A DNA stretch of 64,000 bases from Citrobacter freundii (lineage in GTDB: Bacteria; Pseudomonadota; Gammaproteobacteria; Enterobacterales; Enterobacteriaceae). Positions within the stretch are counted from its first letter, which is position 1, and each line of letters begins with the position of its first letter. Location of the stretch: assembly GCF_029717145.1 (NCBI RefSeq), contig NZ_CP099222.1, positions 3,720,001 to 3,784,000 on the forward strand. The letters run 5' to 3'. The translations under genes and the position numbers were made by a program. The notes under the pieces are model-generated. The model was not told where the DNA came from, searched no databases, and saw nothing but the letters and a program-made list of their open reading frames with translations. Of this stretch, positions 33,150-47,506 are shown one piece after another.

Positions 33150-33539
33150 TTACTGCTCGTATAATTCAAGCGGTAATCCATCCGGATCGTTGAAAAAAGT
33201 AAAGCGTTTGCCGGTAAAGGGGTCGACACGTACTGCCTCACATTTCACATTATGATTTTCCAGATGGGCTATCGCCTTTTCCACATCATCCACGCTGAAC
33301 GCCAGATGGCGTAACCCGCAGGCTTCCGGTCGGCTGGGACGGCAAGGTGGAAATGGAAAAGAAAAAAGCTCAATCACGTACTGCCCGTTCAGCGCCAGAT
33401 CGCCTTTCCAGGAGTCACGCTCTTCCCGGTAGACCTCGCTCATCAGCGTAAAGCCCAGCACGTCGCAGTAAAATGCCTTACTCACCGCGTAGTCCGTCGC
33501 AATAATGGCAATATGGTGAACCTGTTTTAATCCCAGCAT
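33150..33539 (-). CDS. yaeR: YaeR, glyoxalase I-like (VOC superfamily) protein
   Basis: A 129-residue vicinal-oxygen-chelate protein with two beta-alpha-beta-beta-beta units. Likely metal ligands are H8 or H9 (VHHIAIIATDY), E in YVIELFSFP, H77 (GLRHLAFSVDD) and E in LPLELYEQ. The substrate is unknown. It lies between ldcC and tilS and runs with them. Confidence 0.92.
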   Translation of the reverse strand: MLGLKQVHHIAIIATDYAVSKAFYCDVLGFTLMSEVYREERDSWKGDLALNGQYVIELFSFPFPPCRPSRPEACGLRHLAFSVDDVEKAIAHLENHNVKCEAVRVDPFTGKRFTFFNDPDGLPLELYEQ

Positions 33540-33592
33540 AGCGTCTTAGCCTCTTTAGTTTTCTTTTCGCACGTTACTCGTCCGCGGTCGGT

Positions 33593-35743
33593 TCAGGCAA
33601 GCTGCGATGCCATTTTTAGGACTCTCACACGGTACACGCCGTCCTCACCCAGTTTAGCGCCATGAATATCCGTGTCGAATCCGGGATAATGATGGCCGAC
33701 AGAACACAGCATCAACAGGAAATCGAGCACCGCCCGGCTGTCTTCGGTGATCATTTCCCCCGGCATCAGCAACGGTACGCCGGGAGGATAAGGCAGGATC
33801 ATATTTGCAGAAATGCGCCCCACCAGTTGGTCAAGCGTCACCGTCTCCACCTCGCCTTTGATCTGCCGCTGCCAGGCCTGATGCGGCGTCATTTTCATTT
33901 CCGGTAGGGTGTCAAATGCCCGTAGCATTAGCCCGGAGAGATCGTGTTGGCGGATCAGATTGTGGATCCCCTGTGCCAGATCCTGAATACGCATATTGCG
34001 ATAGAAATCCGGATCTTCAGCATACAAATCTGGCAGCATATTCTTCACACGCAAATTCAGATCGTACGAACGTTTGAACTCTGTCAGCCCGCGCAGCAAC
34101 CCCATCGCCCGGGTTTTATCAATGCCAATGCTGAACAAAAATAACAGATTATACGGACCCGTTTTCTCCACCACGACACCGCGTTCGTCGAGGAATTTCG
34201 CCACCAGCGCCGCCGGGATCCCTTCGTCACTCATGTTTCCCTGTTCATCCATCCCCGGTGTCAGAATAGTCACTTTCACCGGATCGAGGAACATGTGGTC
34301 GGCGTCGGCATCGGTAAACCCATGCCAGTCTTCACCCGGCGCAACGGGCCAGCATTCCGCTTCATCCACCTTTTCCGGCTGCCAGATATCAAAGAACCAG
34401 CCGTCCGATTCTTCCCGCAGTCGCTGTACTTCTTTGCGAAAATGCAGCGCACGCTCAACGGAGCGATTGATTAAGCGCTTGCCTGAGTTGCCGCGCAGCA
34501 TTGCCGCCGCCGTTTCTATTGACGCGACAATCGGATAGCTCGGCGACGTCGAGGTATGCATCATAAAGGCTTCATTAAAGGTCTCTTCATCGTAGTCACC
34601 TTTAATGTGGATCAGAGAGGCCTGCGACAGCGCCGCCAGCATCTTGTGGGTCGACTGGGTTTCAAAGATAACCTTACCAGGTACTCGTTCGCCGCTCATG
34701 CCGCTTTTCCCCTGATAGATCGGGTGAAAATGGGTGTAGGGCACCCAGGCCGAGTCAAAGTGAATAGACGGCACGTCCAACGTCTGTTTGATCCAGTTGG
34801 TGTTATACAGCAGACCGTCGTAGGTAGAGTTGGTGATCACCGCATGTACTGGCCACTGGGCCTGGGCGGTCTCTCCGACTTTGCGCTCAATACTCTCACG
34901 GGTAAATTCACGTTTAGGTATGCCGCCAAGAATACCCAGCGCATTACGCGTGGGCTTCAGCCAGATGGGTACCACGTCGCTCATCATCAGCAAATGCGCC
35001 AGTGATTTATGACAGTTACGATCGATCAGTAGCGTACTTCCAGTCGGGGCAGCATACATACCGACAATTTTATTCGACGTCGAGGTGCCATTCGTCACCA
35101 TATAGCTCTGCTCTGCCCCAAAGGTGCGGGCGATATACTCTTCGGCCTCCAGGTGCGGGCCAGTATGGTCCAGCAGCGAACCCAATTCGGTCACGGAAAT
35201 GGAGACGTCGGCCTTGAGCGTATTGCCGCCAAAAAAGTCATAGAACAGGCAGCCCACTGGACTCTTTTGGTATGCCGTCCCCGCCATGTGCCCCGGCGTA
35301 CAGAAGGTATACTTCCCTTCTTTCACGTAGGTGAACAACGCCCTGGTAAACGGCGGAGTGATGTTATCGAGGTATTCATTGGTGTACTGGCGAATACGGG
35401 TGGCAATATCGTCAGACTGGCCTAGAGCATACTCGAAAAACCACAGCGCCATGCGCAGGTCGTGGGCGCTGACATCCATCGTCGAATGGGTATTGATAAA
35501 GGCGTAAAGCGGCAGGTATTCGTTAAGCTGGTTGATATCGCTACACAGCTCCAGGCTGTACTCATCCCAGTCAAAAATGACGCCGCAAATTCGCGGGTTA
35601 TGCTCAATAAATTTCAGCAGGTCGACGCTATTCTGCGGCCAGATAATCTGAAATCCCTGCTGCAGTAGTGCACGTTCAAGTTCCTTAATGGGCTCATCTT
35701 TATAAAAGACGCCATGCGGTCCCATGATGGCAATGATATTCAT
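33593..35743 (-). CDS. ldcC: Constitutive lysine decarboxylase
   Basis: A PLP-dependent fold type I decarboxylase making cadaverine from lysine, 716 residues. An N-terminal wing domain (about 1-130) is followed by the PLP domain with the lysine in ETQSTHKMLAALSQ, then the C-terminal domain. GGAGGAA lies before ATG 35743. The C-terminus ends KMASQLA, a few residues longer than K-12 LdcC (KMAG). The inducible paralogue CadA is the alternative, but accA next door and the sequence favour LdcC. Confidence 0.96.
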   Translation of the reverse strand: MNIIAIMGPHGVFYKDEPIKELERALLQQGFQIIWPQNSVDLLKFIEHNPRICGVIFDWDEYSLELCSDINQLNEYLPLYAFINTHSTMDVSAHDLRMALWFFEYALGQSDDIATRIRQYTNEYLDNITPPFTRALFTYVKEGKYTFCTPGHMAGTAYQKSPVGCLFYDFFGGNTLKADVSISVTELGSLLDHTGPHLEAEEYIARTFGAEQSYMVTNGTSTSNKIVGMYAAPTGSTLLIDRNCHKSLAHLLMMSDVVPIWLKPTRNALGILGGIPKREFTRESIERKVGETAQAQWPVHAVITNSTYDGLLYNTNWIKQTLDVPSIHFDSAWVPYTHFHPIYQGKSGMSGERVPGKVIFETQSTHKMLAALSQASLIHIKGDYDEETFNEAFMMHTSTSPSYPIVASIETAAAMLRGNSGKRLINRSVERALHFRKEVQRLREESDGWFFDIWQPEKVDEAECWPVAPGEDWHGFTDADADHMFLDPVKVTILTPGMDEQGNMSDEGIPAALVAKFLDERGVVVEKTGPYNLLFLFSIGIDKTRAMGLLRGLTEFKRSYDLNLRVKNMLPDLYAEDPDFYRNMRIQDLAQGIHNLIRQHDLSGLMLRAFDTLPEMKMTPHQAWQRQIKGEVETVTLDQLVGRISANMILPYPPGVPLLMPGEMITEDSRAVLDFLLMLCSVGHHYPGFDTDIHGAKLGEDGVYRVRVLKMASQLA

Positions 35744-35795
35744 GCGTTCCTCCTGGAAAAACCTTAGTTAATCATAGCCTGGTCAAACCGCAGGT

Positions 35796-35827
35796 AAAAA
35801 AAAGGGCCACAGCGTTGTGGCCCTTTT
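35796..35827 (-). terminator. Terminator after accA
   Basis: AAAAGGGCCACA pairs with TGTGGCCCTTTT, followed on the minus strand by eight T. It ends the long cluster running from uppS/cdsA to accA. Confidence 0.93.
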
Positions 35828-35842
35828 CAGAATATATGCAGT

Positions 35843-36802
35843 TTACGCGTAACCGTAGCTCATCAGTCGCTGGTAACGGCGATTTTTCAGCTCTTCCGTA
35901 CTTAACACATCGAGATCGGCCAGATCGGCCAGCAGCTGTGCTTTCAGCGACGCAGCCATGACTTCTGGATTACGATGCGCCCCGCCCAGCGGTTCCGGTA
36001 CGATAGAATCGATCAGCTTCAGTTCTTTCAGACGCGGGGCAATAATGCCCATCGCTTCTGCCGCCAACGGCGCTTTGTCTGCGCTTTTCCACAGAATGGA
36101 TGCACAGCCTTCCGGGGAGATAACAGAATAGGTGCTGTATTGCAGCATATTCACTTTATCGCCCACGCCGATCGCCAGCGCGCCACCGGAGCCACCTTCG
36201 CCGATAACGGTGCAGATAACCGGTACGCTCAGACGTGACATTTCACGCAGGTTACGCGCAATCGCTTCAGACTGACCGCGTTCTTCCGCGCCCACGCCCG
36301 GATAAGCCCCAGGGGTGTCAATGAAGGTAATGATCGGCATCTTGAAACGCTCGGCCATTTCCATCAGGCGCAGCGCTTTGCGATAGCCTTCCGGTGCTGG
36401 CATGCCGAAGTTACGACGAATTTTTTCTTTGGTCTCGCGGCCTTTCTGATGACCAATGATCATCACTGGACGACCATCAAGACGCGCGATGCCGCCGACG
36501 ATAGCTTTATCATCCGCATAGGCACGATCGCCCGCCAGCTCATCAAATTCATCAAACGCCAGGCGGACGTAATCCAGGGTGTACGGACGCTGTGGATGGC
36601 GAGCCAGCTGGGCTACCTGCCATGCGCCAAGATCGGCAAAGATTTTGCGCGTCAGTTCTACGCTTTTTTCACGCAGGCGATGCACTTCTTCATCGATGTT
36701 AATATCCAGTTTCTCATCCTGACGGCTCACCGCAGTCAGAGAATCGATTTTTGCTTCCAGCTCTGCAATCGGCTGTTCAAAATCAAGGAAATTCAGACTC
36801 AT
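35843..36802 (-). CDS. accA: Acetyl-CoA carboxylase carboxyltransferase subunit alpha
   Basis: It works with AccD to transfer the carboxyl group from biotin to acetyl-CoA, giving malonyl-CoA for fatty acid synthesis. It has 319 residues with the crotonase-like fold: [18 protein letters not shown] and [17 protein letters not shown] around the active-site oxyanion holes. It lies 12 bases after dnaE. Confidence 0.98.
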   Translation of the reverse strand: MSLNFLDFEQPIAELEAKIDSLTAVSRQDEKLDINIDEEVHRLREKSVELTRKIFADLGAWQVAQLARHPQRPYTLDYVRLAFDEFDELAGDRAYADDKAIVGGIARLDGRPVMIIGHQKGRETKEKIRRNFGMPAPEGYRKALRLMEMAERFKMPIITFIDTPGAYPGVGAEERGQSEAIARNLREMSRLSVPVICTVIGEGGSGGALAIGVGDKVNMLQYSTYSVISPEGCASILWKSADKAPLAAEAMGIIAPRLKELKLIDSIVPEPLGGAHRNPEVMAASLKAQLLADLADLDVLSTEELKNRRYQRLMSYGYA

Positions 36803-36814
36803 AGTATTCCTGTA

Positions 36815-39800
36815 TTAGTCAAACTCCAGTTCCACCTGCTCCGAACCAATAAGGCCACGGAGATCGTTCAGTAAACGATCGCTCGGAGAGACACGCCACG
36901 TTGCGCCAAAACGCAACCGCGCACGTGCATCCGCCCTCTGATAGTAGAGATGTACTGGAATTGTCCCCGAGCGGTGGGGTTCCAGAGACTGACGGAGTCG
37001 GTTTAAAAGCTGGTCATCAATTTGCCTGTCCGTCAGCGAGATAGCAAGCCCGCGAGCGTATTTTTCCCGGGCTTCGTCAATATCCATGACTTCACGGGCC
37101 ATCATTTTAAGCCCACCGCTGAAGTCATCAAAGCTGACCTGTCCGCTGACGATAAGTATGCGGTCTTTTTCCAGCAAATGCTGGTATTTATCCAGGGCAT
37201 CGGTAAATAACATCACTTCCAGACGCCCGGAACGGTCATCCAGCGTGCAGATGCCGATACGATTGCCGCGCTTGGTGACCATTACCCGCGCAGCAATGAC
37301 GAGCCCCGCAGCCGTGGTAACTTTACCACGTTCTGTCGGATGCATGTCTTTCAGCCTGTGGCCTCCGACATAGCGCTCAATTTCTTTTAAATACTGGTTG
37401 ATGGGGTGTCCCGTCAGGTAAAGCCCTAACGTTTCACGCTCACCATCTAATACCACCTGCTCCGGCCACGGCGTGCAGTTGGCATAGGATTGTTCAATTT
37501 GTTCCGGCTCTTCGGCCAGAACGCCAAACATATCGGCCTGACCGATGGCTTCGGCTTTTGCGTGCTGATCGGCGGCTTTAAGCGCGTCGTTCAGCGAATT
37601 CATCAGTGCGGCGCGATGCGGGCCAAGGCGGTCAAACGCCCCGGACATGATCAGTTTTTCCAGCACCCGGCGGTTTAGCTTTTTGATATCCGTACGGGCA
37701 CAGAGATCGAACAGCTCGCGGAAATAGCCACCTTTGTTACGCGCTTCAATAATAGCTTCAATGGGGCCTTCACCCACGCCTTTTATCGCGCCGATGCCAT
37801 ACACAATCTCGCCATCATCATTTACGTGGAAATGATACAGCCCGGAGTTGATATCCGGCGGCAGGATTTTCAGCCCCATACGCCAGCATTCATCCACCAG
37901 TCCGACCACTTTCTCAGTGTTATCCATATCGGCGGTCATTACCGCGGCCATAAACTCGGCGGGGTAATGCGTTTTCAACCATAGCGTCTGGTAAGACACC
38001 AGCGCATAGGCTGCGGAGTGCGATTTGTTAAACCCGTACCCGGCGAATTTCTCCACCAGGTCAAAGATTTTGATCGCCAGCTCACCGTCTACGCCGCGCT
38101 TTCTTGCCCCTTCTTCAAAGGTGCCGCGCTGCTTGGCCATTTCTTCCGGCTTTTTCTTACCCATCGCACGGCGCAGCATATCCGCGCCGCCAAGAGTATA
38201 ACCAGACAGCTCCTGGGCAATCTGCATGACCTGTTCCTGATACAGGATAATGCCGTACGTCGGCTCCAGAACAGGTTTCAGGCACTCATGCTGCCATTGT
38301 ACATCCGGGTAGGATATCTCTTCTCGCCCGTGCTTACGGTCGATAAAGTTATCTACCATTCCCGACTGCAGTGGGCCTGGGCGGAACAACGCCACCAGGG
38401 CTATCATATCTTCGAAGCAGTCAGGCTGCAGGCGTTTGATCAGATCCTTCATGCCGCGAGATTCAAGCTGGAAGACGGCGGTTGTCTCCGAGCGCTGCAG
38501 CATATCAAAACATTTTTTATCGTCGAGCGGGATGGCGGCGATGTCAATCGGCTCCAGTCCCTGCTTTGCCCGACGCGGGTTGATCATTTTCAGCGCCCAG
38601 TCAATGATCGTCAGCGTACGCAGACCCAGGAAGTCAAACTTAACCAACCCGGCGTATTCCACGTCATTTTTATCAAACTGAGTGACCGGATGAAGACCTT
38701 CTTCATCACAATAGAGCGGAGCAAAGTCGGTAATTTTAGTGGGCGCAATAACCACGCCGCCCGCATGCTTACCGGCATTACGCGTGACGCCTTCCAGCTT
38801 ACGCGCCATGTCGATCAGCGCCCTGACCTCTTCGTCCGCTTCGTAGATTTCTGGCAGCTGCGGCTCTGCCTCAAAGGCTTTTGCCAGCGTCATCCCCGGA
38901 TCGGGTGGCACCAGTTTAGAAATCCTGTCGACAAACCCGTACGGATGCCCCAGTACGCGGCCCACGTCGCGGATAACCGCTTTTGCTGCCATCGTACCGA
39001 AGGTAATAATCTGTGATACCGCGTCACGACCATACATTTCCGCCACATGTTCAATCACCTGGTCGCGTTTCTCCATACAGAAGTCAACGTCGAAGTCAGG
39101 CATCGAGACACGTTCCGGGTTAAGGAAACGTTCGAACAGCAGGTCAAATTCCAGCGGATCGAGATCGGTAATTTTTAGCGCATAGGCCACCAGTGAGCCG
39201 GCACCGGAACCACGGCCAGGTCCGACCGGCACGCCGTTGTCTTTCGACCACTGGATAAACTCCATGACGATCAGGAAGTAGCCCGGGAACCCCATCTGGT
39301 TGATAACCTGAAGTTCAATGTCCAGGCGTTCGTCGTAAGGTGGGCGCTTCTCTTTGCGTTCGGCTTCATCCGGGAACAAAAACGCCAGACGCTCTTCCAG
39401 ACCTTCTTTCGATTTTTTAACCAGATAGTCTTCGGTGGTCATATCTCCGGTCGGGAACTGCGGCAGGAAGTATTCACCCAGACGCACCGTCACGTTACAG
39501 CGCTTGGCTATCTCGACGGTATTTTGCAGCGCTTCCGGAATGTCGGAAAACAGCTCGCACATCTCTTCTTCGCTGCGCATATACTGCTGCGGCGAATAGT
39601 TGCGCGGACGTTTCGGATCATCGAGTGTGAAACCATCATGGATCGCCACGCGGATCTCATGCGCGTCAAAATCTCCGGTTTCAAGGAAGCGAACATCGTT
39701 GGTCGCCACCACCGGCAGACCCCGCGTTTCGGCCAGCGCCACTGCGGCATGCAAATAATTCTCTTCGTCCTGCCTGCCGGTACGGATCAGTTCCAGAAAA

Positions 39801-40297
39801 TAACAATCGGGGAAATGTTCTTCATAAAACGTGACGCACTCATCAACCAGCGCGCTGTTACCGCGTAGCAAGCTCCGTCCGACGTCGCCCATGCGACCAC
39901 CGGAAAGTAAAATTAAGCCTTCTTTTAAATCAAGCAACCAGTCTCTGTCGATGACCGGTCCTTCGGATCCATAGCCACGTTGATAGGCTTTTGATATCAA
40001 CAACGTCAGATTCTGATAGCCCGTATTATTGGCCGCCAGCACCGTTAGTTGCGTCAACTCGTCGCCAAACTGCTCGCTACGGACATGAAAATCAGCACCA
40101 ACAATCGGTTTAATGCCCGCACCGTGACCCGCTCCGTAAAACTTCACCAAACCACACAGGTTGGTAAAATCGGTGATCGCCAGTGCAGGCATGCCCAACG
40201 CGGCCGCCTTTTTCACCAGCGGCCCCGTTTTTGCCAACCCATCAATCATGGAGTAGTCGCTGTGCACCCGCAGGTGGACGAAACGTGGTTCAGACAT
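36815..40297 (-). CDS. dnaE: DNA polymerase III alpha subunit
   Basis: The catalytic subunit of the replicative polymerase, 1,160 residues as in E. coli. It has an N-terminal PHP domain ([15 protein letters not shown]). The C-family polymerase core carries the catalytic aspartates in [13 protein letters not shown] (about 401/403) and the third in [11 protein letters not shown] (about 555). The clamp-binding region and an OB domain ([19 protein letters not shown]) follow. It interacts with DnaQ, also encoded in this window. Confidence 0.99.
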   Translation of the reverse strand: MSEPRFVHLRVHSDYSMIDGLAKTGPLVKKAAALGMPALAITDFTNLCGLVKFYGAGHGAGIKPIVGADFHVRSEQFGDELTQLTVLAANNTGYQNLTLLISKAYQRGYGSEGPVIDRDWLLDLKEGLILLSGGRMGDVGRSLLRGNSALVDECVTFYEEHFPDCYFLELIRTGRQDEENYLHAAVALAETRGLPVVATNDVRFLETGDFDAHEIRVAIHDGFTLDDPKRPRNYSPQQYMRSEEEMCELFSDIPEALQNTVEIAKRCNVTVRLGEYFLPQFPTGDMTTEDYLVKKSKEGLEERLAFLFPDEAERKEKRPPYDERLDIELQVINQMGFPGYFLIVMEFIQWSKDNGVPVGPGRGSGAGSLVAYALKITDLDPLEFDLLFERFLNPERVSMPDFDVDFCMEKRDQVIEHVAEMYGRDAVSQIITFGTMAAKAVIRDVGRVLGHPYGFVDRISKLVPPDPGMTLAKAFEAEPQLPEIYEADEEVRALIDMARKLEGVTRNAGKHAGGVVIAPTKITDFAPLYCDEEGLHPVTQFDKNDVEYAGLVKFDFLGLRTLTIIDWALKMINPRRAKQGLEPIDIAAIPLDDKKCFDMLQRSETTAVFQLESRGMKDLIKRLQPDCFEDMIALVALFRPGPLQSGMVDNFIDRKHGREEISYPDVQWQHECLKPVLEPTYGIILYQEQVMQIAQELSGYTLGGADMLRRAMGKKKPEEMAKQRGTFEEGARKRGVDGELAIKIFDLVEKFAGYGFNKSHSAAYALVSYQTLWLKTHYPAEFMAAVMTADMDNTEKVVGLVDECWRMGLKILPPDINSGLYHFHVNDDGEIVYGIGAIKGVGEGPIEAIIEARNKGGYFRELFDLCARTDIKKLNRRVLEKLIMSGAFDRLGPHRAALMNSLNDALKAADQHAKAEAIGQADMFGVLAEEPEQIEQSYANCTPWPEQVVLDGERETLGLYLTGHPINQYLKEIERYVGGHRLKDMHPTERGKVTTAAGLVIAARVMVTKRGNRIGICTLDDRSGRLEVMLFTDALDKYQHLLEKDRILIVSGQVSFDDFSGGLKMMAREVMDIDEAREKYARGLAISLTDRQIDDQLLNRLRQSLEPHRSGTIPVHLYYQRADARARLRFGATWRVSPSDRLLNDLRGLIGSEQVELEFD

Positions 40298-40333
40298 CTT
40301 CAGATTCCGGTTTACTTATTCTTGCCACAAGAA

Positions 40334-40930
40334 TCAGGACGTGAGTCCCAGTGCGCGTTTAACAGGGCCAAAGCTGCGACGGTGGTGTTCTGTCGCGCCA
40401 TGCTCTATAAGCGCCGCCAGATGAAAAGCTGTTGGGTAGCCTTTGTGCTGCGCAAAGCCGTACTGCGGGAAAACCGTATCCAGCGTCGCCATCTCCGCAT
40501 CGCGGGTGACTTTCGCCAAAATAGACGCTGCGCTGATTTCCGCCACGCGACTGTCCCCTTTCACCACCGCCATCGACGGCATCGGCAATACCGGGCAACG
40601 ATTACCGTCAATCAGCACGTATTCAGGCGTAATGTGCAAACCGGCCACCGCGCGCTGCATGGCCAGCATGGTGGCATGCAGAATATTCAGCTCGTCAATT
40701 TCATGCGGTTCCGCCCGTCCCAGGCTCCAGCTTAACGCTTTTTCTTTGATTTCATCGTAAAGCGCCAGACGACGCTTTTCAGAGAGTTTTTTGGAGTCGT
40801 TCAGACCGACTATCGGACGCGCTGGATCAAGAATAACAGCAGCTGTCACCACAGCCCCGACCAAAGGGCCTCGTCCTACTTCATCCACACCCGCCACTAA
40901 ATGCGTATGTGGATAAACAAATTCAATCAT
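40334..40930 (-). CDS. rnhB: Ribonuclease HII
   Basis: It cuts 5' of single ribonucleotides in DNA and degrades RNA-DNA hybrids. It has 198 residues. Catalytic acidic residues lie in [13 protein letters not shown], in the aspartate of [10 protein letters not shown] and in the segment [12 protein letters not shown] 40930 overlaps the lpxB stop by three bases. Confidence 0.97.
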   Translation of the reverse strand: MIEFVYPHTHLVAGVDEVGRGPLVGAVVTAAVILDPARPIVGLNDSKKLSEKRRLALYDEIKEKALSWSLGRAEPHEIDELNILHATMLAMQRAVAGLHITPEYVLIDGNRCPVLPMPSMAVVKGDSRVAEISAASILAKVTRDAEMATLDTVFPQYGFAQHKGYPTAFHLAALIEHGATEHHRRSFGPVKRALGLTS

Positions 40931-42075
40931 TGTGCTAACTCCAGGACTGCATCCGCCGCCTGCTCATCGGCATTACAACGGATCTGCTGGTGCAGGTCGC
41001 GGAACGTATCGTGCATCGCATGGCTGGTTTTGCCATTCGCCAGCAACGGCTGCAGCGCTTTCGCCAACGCCTGCGGTTCGCATTCATCCTGCAACAGCTC
41101 TTTGACTAATTCTCTTCCCGCCAGCAGGTTCGGCAACGAAACATAATCGGTTTTCACCAGACGTTTCGCCAGCCAGAACGTGAAGGGTTTCATACGGTAG
41201 CCGACAACCATCGGGCACTTCGCCAGCATACACTCCAGCGCTGCCGTGCCTGAAGCCAACAGCGCTGCATCGCTGGCAACCATCGCTTCGCGTCCCATCC
41301 CATCAAGCAGATGTACGGAAAGTTCCGGTGCTACCTCAGCTTTAATGCGCTCAAACTGTTCTCGTCGTTTGGCATTCACCAGCGGCACGACCACTTCGAG
41401 ATCGGGATACTGCTGGCGTAGCAACTGTGCTGTTTTCAGAAAATCAGCGCTAAGCATCTCCACTTCAGCGCCCCGGCTTCCTGGCAATAGTGCCAGGCAG
41501 TGCGCATCATGGGGAATACCCAGCACGTCGCGAGCCGCGTTTTTATCCGGTTCCAACGGCATGGCGTCCGCCATGGTGTGGCCGATAAAGCGGCACGGGA
41601 CATTAAATTTGTCATAAAACGCTTTTTCGAAAGGCAGAAAGGCCAGCACCATATTGGTGGATCTGCCTATTTTGAAAACACGTTTCTGTCGCCATGCCCA
41701 CACGGAAGGGCTGACGTAATGAATGGTTTTAATGCCCTGTTTTTTCAAGTTCCCTTCAAGGGTAATATTAAAATCAGGTGCATCAATGCCAACGAAAACG
41801 TCCGGCTTGAGATCGGTAAAACGACGAGTCAGATCGGCGCGAATATGCAGTAAACGGCGCAGGCGTCCGAGCACTTCAACAATGCCCATCACCGCCAACT
41901 CTTCCATTTCGTACCAGGCTTCACAGCCTTCGGCCTGCATCAGCGGACCTGCCACGCCAACAAAACGGGCATTGGGTACACGCGCCTTGAGTGCGCGAAT
42001 TAATCCTGCACCAAGAATATCGCCGGAGGTTTCTCCGGCGACGAGGGCAATCGTTAATGGACGCTGCTCAGTCAT
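40927..42075 (-). CDS. lpxB: Lipid-A-disaccharide synthase
   Basis: A GT19 glycosyltransferase of 382 residues that joins UDP-diacylglucosamine and lipid X into the lipid A disaccharide at the inner membrane. [13 protein letters not shown] is at the N-terminus. [10 protein letters not shown] and [12 protein letters not shown] mark the UDP-binding region. It overlaps lpxA by one base (TAATG). Confidence 0.98.
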   Translation of the reverse strand: MTEQRPLTIALVAGETSGDILGAGLIRALKARVPNARFVGVAGPLMQAEGCEAWYEMEELAVMGIVEVLGRLRRLLHIRADLTRRFTDLKPDVFVGIDAPDFNITLEGNLKKQGIKTIHYVSPSVWAWRQKRVFKIGRSTNMVLAFLPFEKAFYDKFNVPCRFIGHTMADAMPLEPDKNAARDVLGIPHDAHCLALLPGSRGAEVEMLSADFLKTAQLLRQQYPDLEVVVPLVNAKRREQFERIKAEVAPELSVHLLDGMGREAMVASDAALLASGTAALECMLAKCPMVVGYRMKPFTFWLAKRLVKTDYVSLPNLLAGRELVKELLQDECEPQALAKALQPLLANGKTSHAMHDTFRDLHQQIRCNADEQAADAVLELAQ

Positions 42076-42863
42076 TAACGAATCAGGCCACGCGTTGAGC
42101 GTTCAAAGAAATCACTGAAAGCCTGAACATCCGGGTACTGCTTCGCCAGCTCGGCGATTTCCGGCTTCACTTCTTCCAGAGTTTTACCACTGCGATATAA
42201 CGCTTTATAGGCGTTACGGATCGCGGTAATCGCTTCACGGGTGAACCCGCGACGCTTCAGACCTTCGATGTTGACGCCAAATGGCGTGGCATGATTACCT
42301 TGGGCGATAACGTACGGCGGAACGTCCTGAGCAACACCAGAACAACCACCAACCATCACATGTGCGCCGATGATGCAGAACTGATGCACCGCCGTCATCC
42401 CGCCGATGATAACGAAATCATCCAACGAAACGTGTCCGGCAAGCGTGGCGTTATTCGCCAGAATACAGCGATTACCAATCGTACAATCATGCGCAACGTG
42501 CGCGTTGATCATCAGTAAGTTATCGCTGCCCACCTTCGTCAACCCACCGCCTTGCACTGTGCCACGATGAATGGTGACGCTTTCGCGGATGCGGTTGCGA
42601 TCGCCAATTTCCACGCGGGTCGGTTCGCCAGCATACTTCAGATCCTGGTTTACTTCGCCGATGGAGGCAAACTGATAGATCTCGTTATCGCGACCAATTT
42701 TAGTATGGCCATTCACGACAACGTGAGACTTCAGTACGGTACCCTCACCAATTTCAACGTGGGGTCCAACAATACAAAAAGGTCCAATGTGGGCATTGGC
42801 ACCAATACTGGCGCCCTCTTCCACAATGGCGGTCGGGTGAATAAAGGCGGATTTATCAATCAC
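42075..42863 (-). CDS. lpxA: UDP-N-acetylglucosamine acyltransferase
   Basis: The first enzyme of lipid A synthesis, adding 3-hydroxymyristate from ACP to UDP-GlcNAc. It has 262 residues with a left-handed beta-helix of hexapeptide repeats ([14 protein letters not shown]) and a C-terminal helical domain. The catalytic histidine lies in [11 protein letters not shown] (near H125). The start codon is GTG at 42863, four bases after fabZ. Confidence 0.98.
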   Translation of the reverse strand: MIDKSAFIHPTAIVEEGASIGANAHIGPFCIVGPHVEIGEGTVLKSHVVVNGHTKIGRDNEIYQFASIGEVNQDLKYAGEPTRVEIGDRNRIRESVTIHRGTVQGGGLTKVGSDNLLMINAHVAHDCTIGNRCILANNATLAGHVSLDDFVIIGGMTAVHQFCIIGAHVMVGGCSGVAQDVPPYVIAQGNHATPFGVNIEGLKRRGFTREAITAIRNAYKALYRSGKTLEEVKPEIAELAKQYPDVQAFSDFFERSTRGLIR

Positions 42864-42866
42864 GTA

Positions 42867-43322
42867 TTAGGCCTCCCGGCTACGGGCACACATCATCGTT
42901 GCTTCGCACACAACTTTACCGTCAACCAGTGCAACCCCTTTAAAACGGGTCAGGCCACGGCGCGTTTTCTCGAAAGTGACTTCCATGATCATCTGATCGC
43001 CAGGTACGACAGGACGCTTGAAGCGTGCTTCATCGATACCAGCGAAATAATACAGCTCGCCTGGCTCCAGTTTTCCTACGCTTTTAAACGCCAGAATACC
43101 CGTTGCCTGGGCCATTGCTTCCAGAATCAGCACGCCAGGGAAAATCGGTTTACCCGGGAAGTGGCCCTGGAAGAAAGGCTCGTTAACGGATACATTTTTC
43201 ACTGCGCGCAGAAAACGACCTTCTTCAAAATCCAGCACACGATCAACCAGCAAAAACGGAAAACGGTGCGGCAGAAGTTCTAAAATCTCTTCAATTTGCA
43301 GAGTATGAGTGTTAGTAGTCAA
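42867..43322 (-). CDS. fabZ: 3-hydroxyacyl-ACP dehydratase FabZ
   Basis: A hot-dog fold dehydratase of 151 residues in the fatty acid elongation cycle. It shares 3-hydroxymyristoyl-ACP with LpxA. Catalytic H54 and E68 lie in [20 protein letters not shown]. The start codon is TTG at 43322, as in K-12, which may keep expression low relative to LpxA. Confidence 0.98.
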
Positions 43323-43425
43323 AATACTCTTCCTGTCAAAATATACTAAAAGGCAATAATAACACGGCCTGTCGCAATCGTATGAATGGGACAGGCCGAA
43401 AAGTCAGACGTGCAAAAAAGGTGCT

Positions 43426-44451
43426 TTAGTCTTGTTGATTAACCTTGCGCTCAATCGCTTTGAGGCGCTTGCTCATATCATCAATATTCATCACCAGTGC
43501 AGCTGTTTTACGCCATACCTTGTTGGGCTGTAGCGGAATGCCTGAGGAATAGACGCCTGGTTCGGTGATAGGACGCATCACCATACCCATACCAGTGACC
43601 GTGACTTTGTCGCATATTTCCATATGCCCATTGATCACACTGGCGCCGCCAATCATGCAGTAACGGCCAATCTTCAGGCTGCCCGCCATAATGACGCCAC
43701 CGGCTACCGCCGTATTGTCGCCAATCACAACGTTATGCGCAATCTGGCACTGGTTATCAATGATAACACCATTGCCGATCACGGTATCGTCCAGAGCGCC
43801 ACGATCGATGGTCGTGCAAGCGCCGATCTCGACACGATCGCCAATAATTACGCGACCAAGCTGTGGGATCTTCACCCAATTACCACGATCGTTCGCATAG
43901 CCAAAGCCGTCAGATCCGACAACGGTGCTGGACTGGATCAGGCAATGTTCACCGATCTGGATATCGTGATAAATCGTCACATTCGCCCACAAGCGTGAAC
44001 CTGCGCCGATTTTTGTGTTTTTTCCGACGAAACAGCCTGCACCGATAACCACGTTATCGCCCAGTTCTACGCCAGACTCGATGACCGCATTTGCGCCAAC
44101 AGAGACATTGCTACCCAGCTTTGCCGTCGCATCAATCACTGCACTGGGTGCAATGTTCTGTGCCGGCTGAGGCGTGGTATCTAAAATTTGCGCCATTCGT
44201 GCATAGGTCAGGTAGGGGTTCTTCACTACCAGCGCAGCACTCTTAGCAAAAGGAAGATCGTCCTGCGTCATCACAACGGCAGAAGCCTGGCACAGGCTTA
44301 AATGCTCACGGTACTTAGGATTCACCATGAACGTAATATTGCCAGTTTGCGCAGATTGCATGGACGCTACGCCGGTGATGACGATATCGCCATCACCGTG
44401 TAATTCTGCATCCAACTGCTCTGCTAAATCAGCCAGTCGAATTGAAGGCAT
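43426..44451 (-). CDS. lpxD: UDP-3-O-(3-hydroxymyristoyl)glucosamine N-acyltransferase
   Basis: The third enzyme of lipid A synthesis, 341 residues. An N-terminal uridine-binding domain (1-100) is followed by a left-handed beta-helix with hexapeptide repeats. The catalytic histidine lies in [13 protein letters not shown] (near H239), and a C-terminal helix binds ACP. It starts three bases after skp. Confidence 0.98.
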   Translation of the reverse strand: MPSIRLADLAEQLDAELHGDGDIVITGVASMQSAQTGNITFMVNPKYREHLSLCQASAVVMTQDDLPFAKSAALVVKNPYLTYARMAQILDTTPQPAQNIAPSAVIDATAKLGSNVSVGANAVIESGVELGDNVVIGAGCFVGKNTKIGAGSRLWANVTIYHDIQIGEHCLIQSSTVVGSDGFGYANDRGNWVKIPQLGRVIIGDRVEIGACTTIDRGALDDTVIGNGVIIDNQCQIAHNVVIGDNTAVAGGVIMAGSLKIGRYCMIGGASVINGHMEICDKVTVTGMGMVMRPITEPGVYSSGIPLQPNKVWRKTAALVMNIDDMSKRLKAIERKVNQQD

Positions 44452-44454
44452 TAC

Positions 44455-44940
44455 TTATTTAACCTGTTTCAGTACGTCAGCGGTGATGTCTTTAACATCG
44501 CTGCTGTTGTAAGCAACGGTGTTTGCGTCAACGACCAGATCGATGCTCTGGCTGCTAGCGACAGATTTCACGGCTGTCTGGATACGCGTAACCAGTTTGC
44601 CACGTTCTTCGTTGGAACGACGTGCACGATCCTGCTCAAAAGCTTGCGCTTTCTGAGAGAAAGTCTGGCGCTGAGCCATAACGTCTTTTTCCAGCTTAGT
44701 ACGATCGCTACCTGCTTTCATGGATTGCAGACGCTGCATTTTAGATTGCAGATCGGATTCCATGCGCTGCAGTTCGCTGGCGCGGCCTTTGAACTCGTTT
44801 TCCAGCGTATTAGAAACACCAGTCTTCTGTGCAACCTGTTGGAACAGGCTACCCATATTGACGATTGCAATTTTGTCAGCAGCCTGTGCGGACGTTGCCA
44901 TCGCTAAACCGAGACCTGCAGCTAATAACCACTTTTTCAC
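44455..44940 (-). CDS. skp: Periplasmic chaperone Skp
   Basis: A trimeric, jellyfish-like chaperone that holds unfolded outer membrane proteins on the way to BamA. It has 161 residues with a signal peptide ending SAQA|ADKI and long coiled-coil arms (about 40-130, rich in K, E and Q). The start is GTG 44940, six bases after AAGGAG. An upstream frame extension to 45006 has no ribosome-binding site. Confidence 0.97.
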   Translation of the reverse strand: MKKWLLAAGLGLAMATSAQAADKIAIVNMGSLFQQVAQKTGVSNTLENEFKGRASELQRMESDLQSKMQRLQSMKAGSDRTKLEKDVMAQRQTFSQKAQAFEQDRARRSNEERGKLVTRIQTAVKSVASSQSIDLVVDANTVAYNSSDVKDITADVLKQVK

Positions 44941-45062
44941 AATAAACTCCTTACCATCCCATTTGCACCCGAAGGTACAGTTCTTTGCGTGGCCAGGCGA
45001 CCCCATTCAGGATCGCCTAAAGTCATCGCTACACTACCACTACATTCCTTTGCGCAGAACAA

Positions 45063-47495
<2,433 letters not shown>

Positions 47496-47506
47496 CTAAC
47501 ACTCTC

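Noticed and set aside
38018-39016. 332-codon open frame on the plus strand
   Set aside because: It is antisense to dnaE, which is intact and highly conserved. The product has no recognisable family features and no ribosome-binding site.
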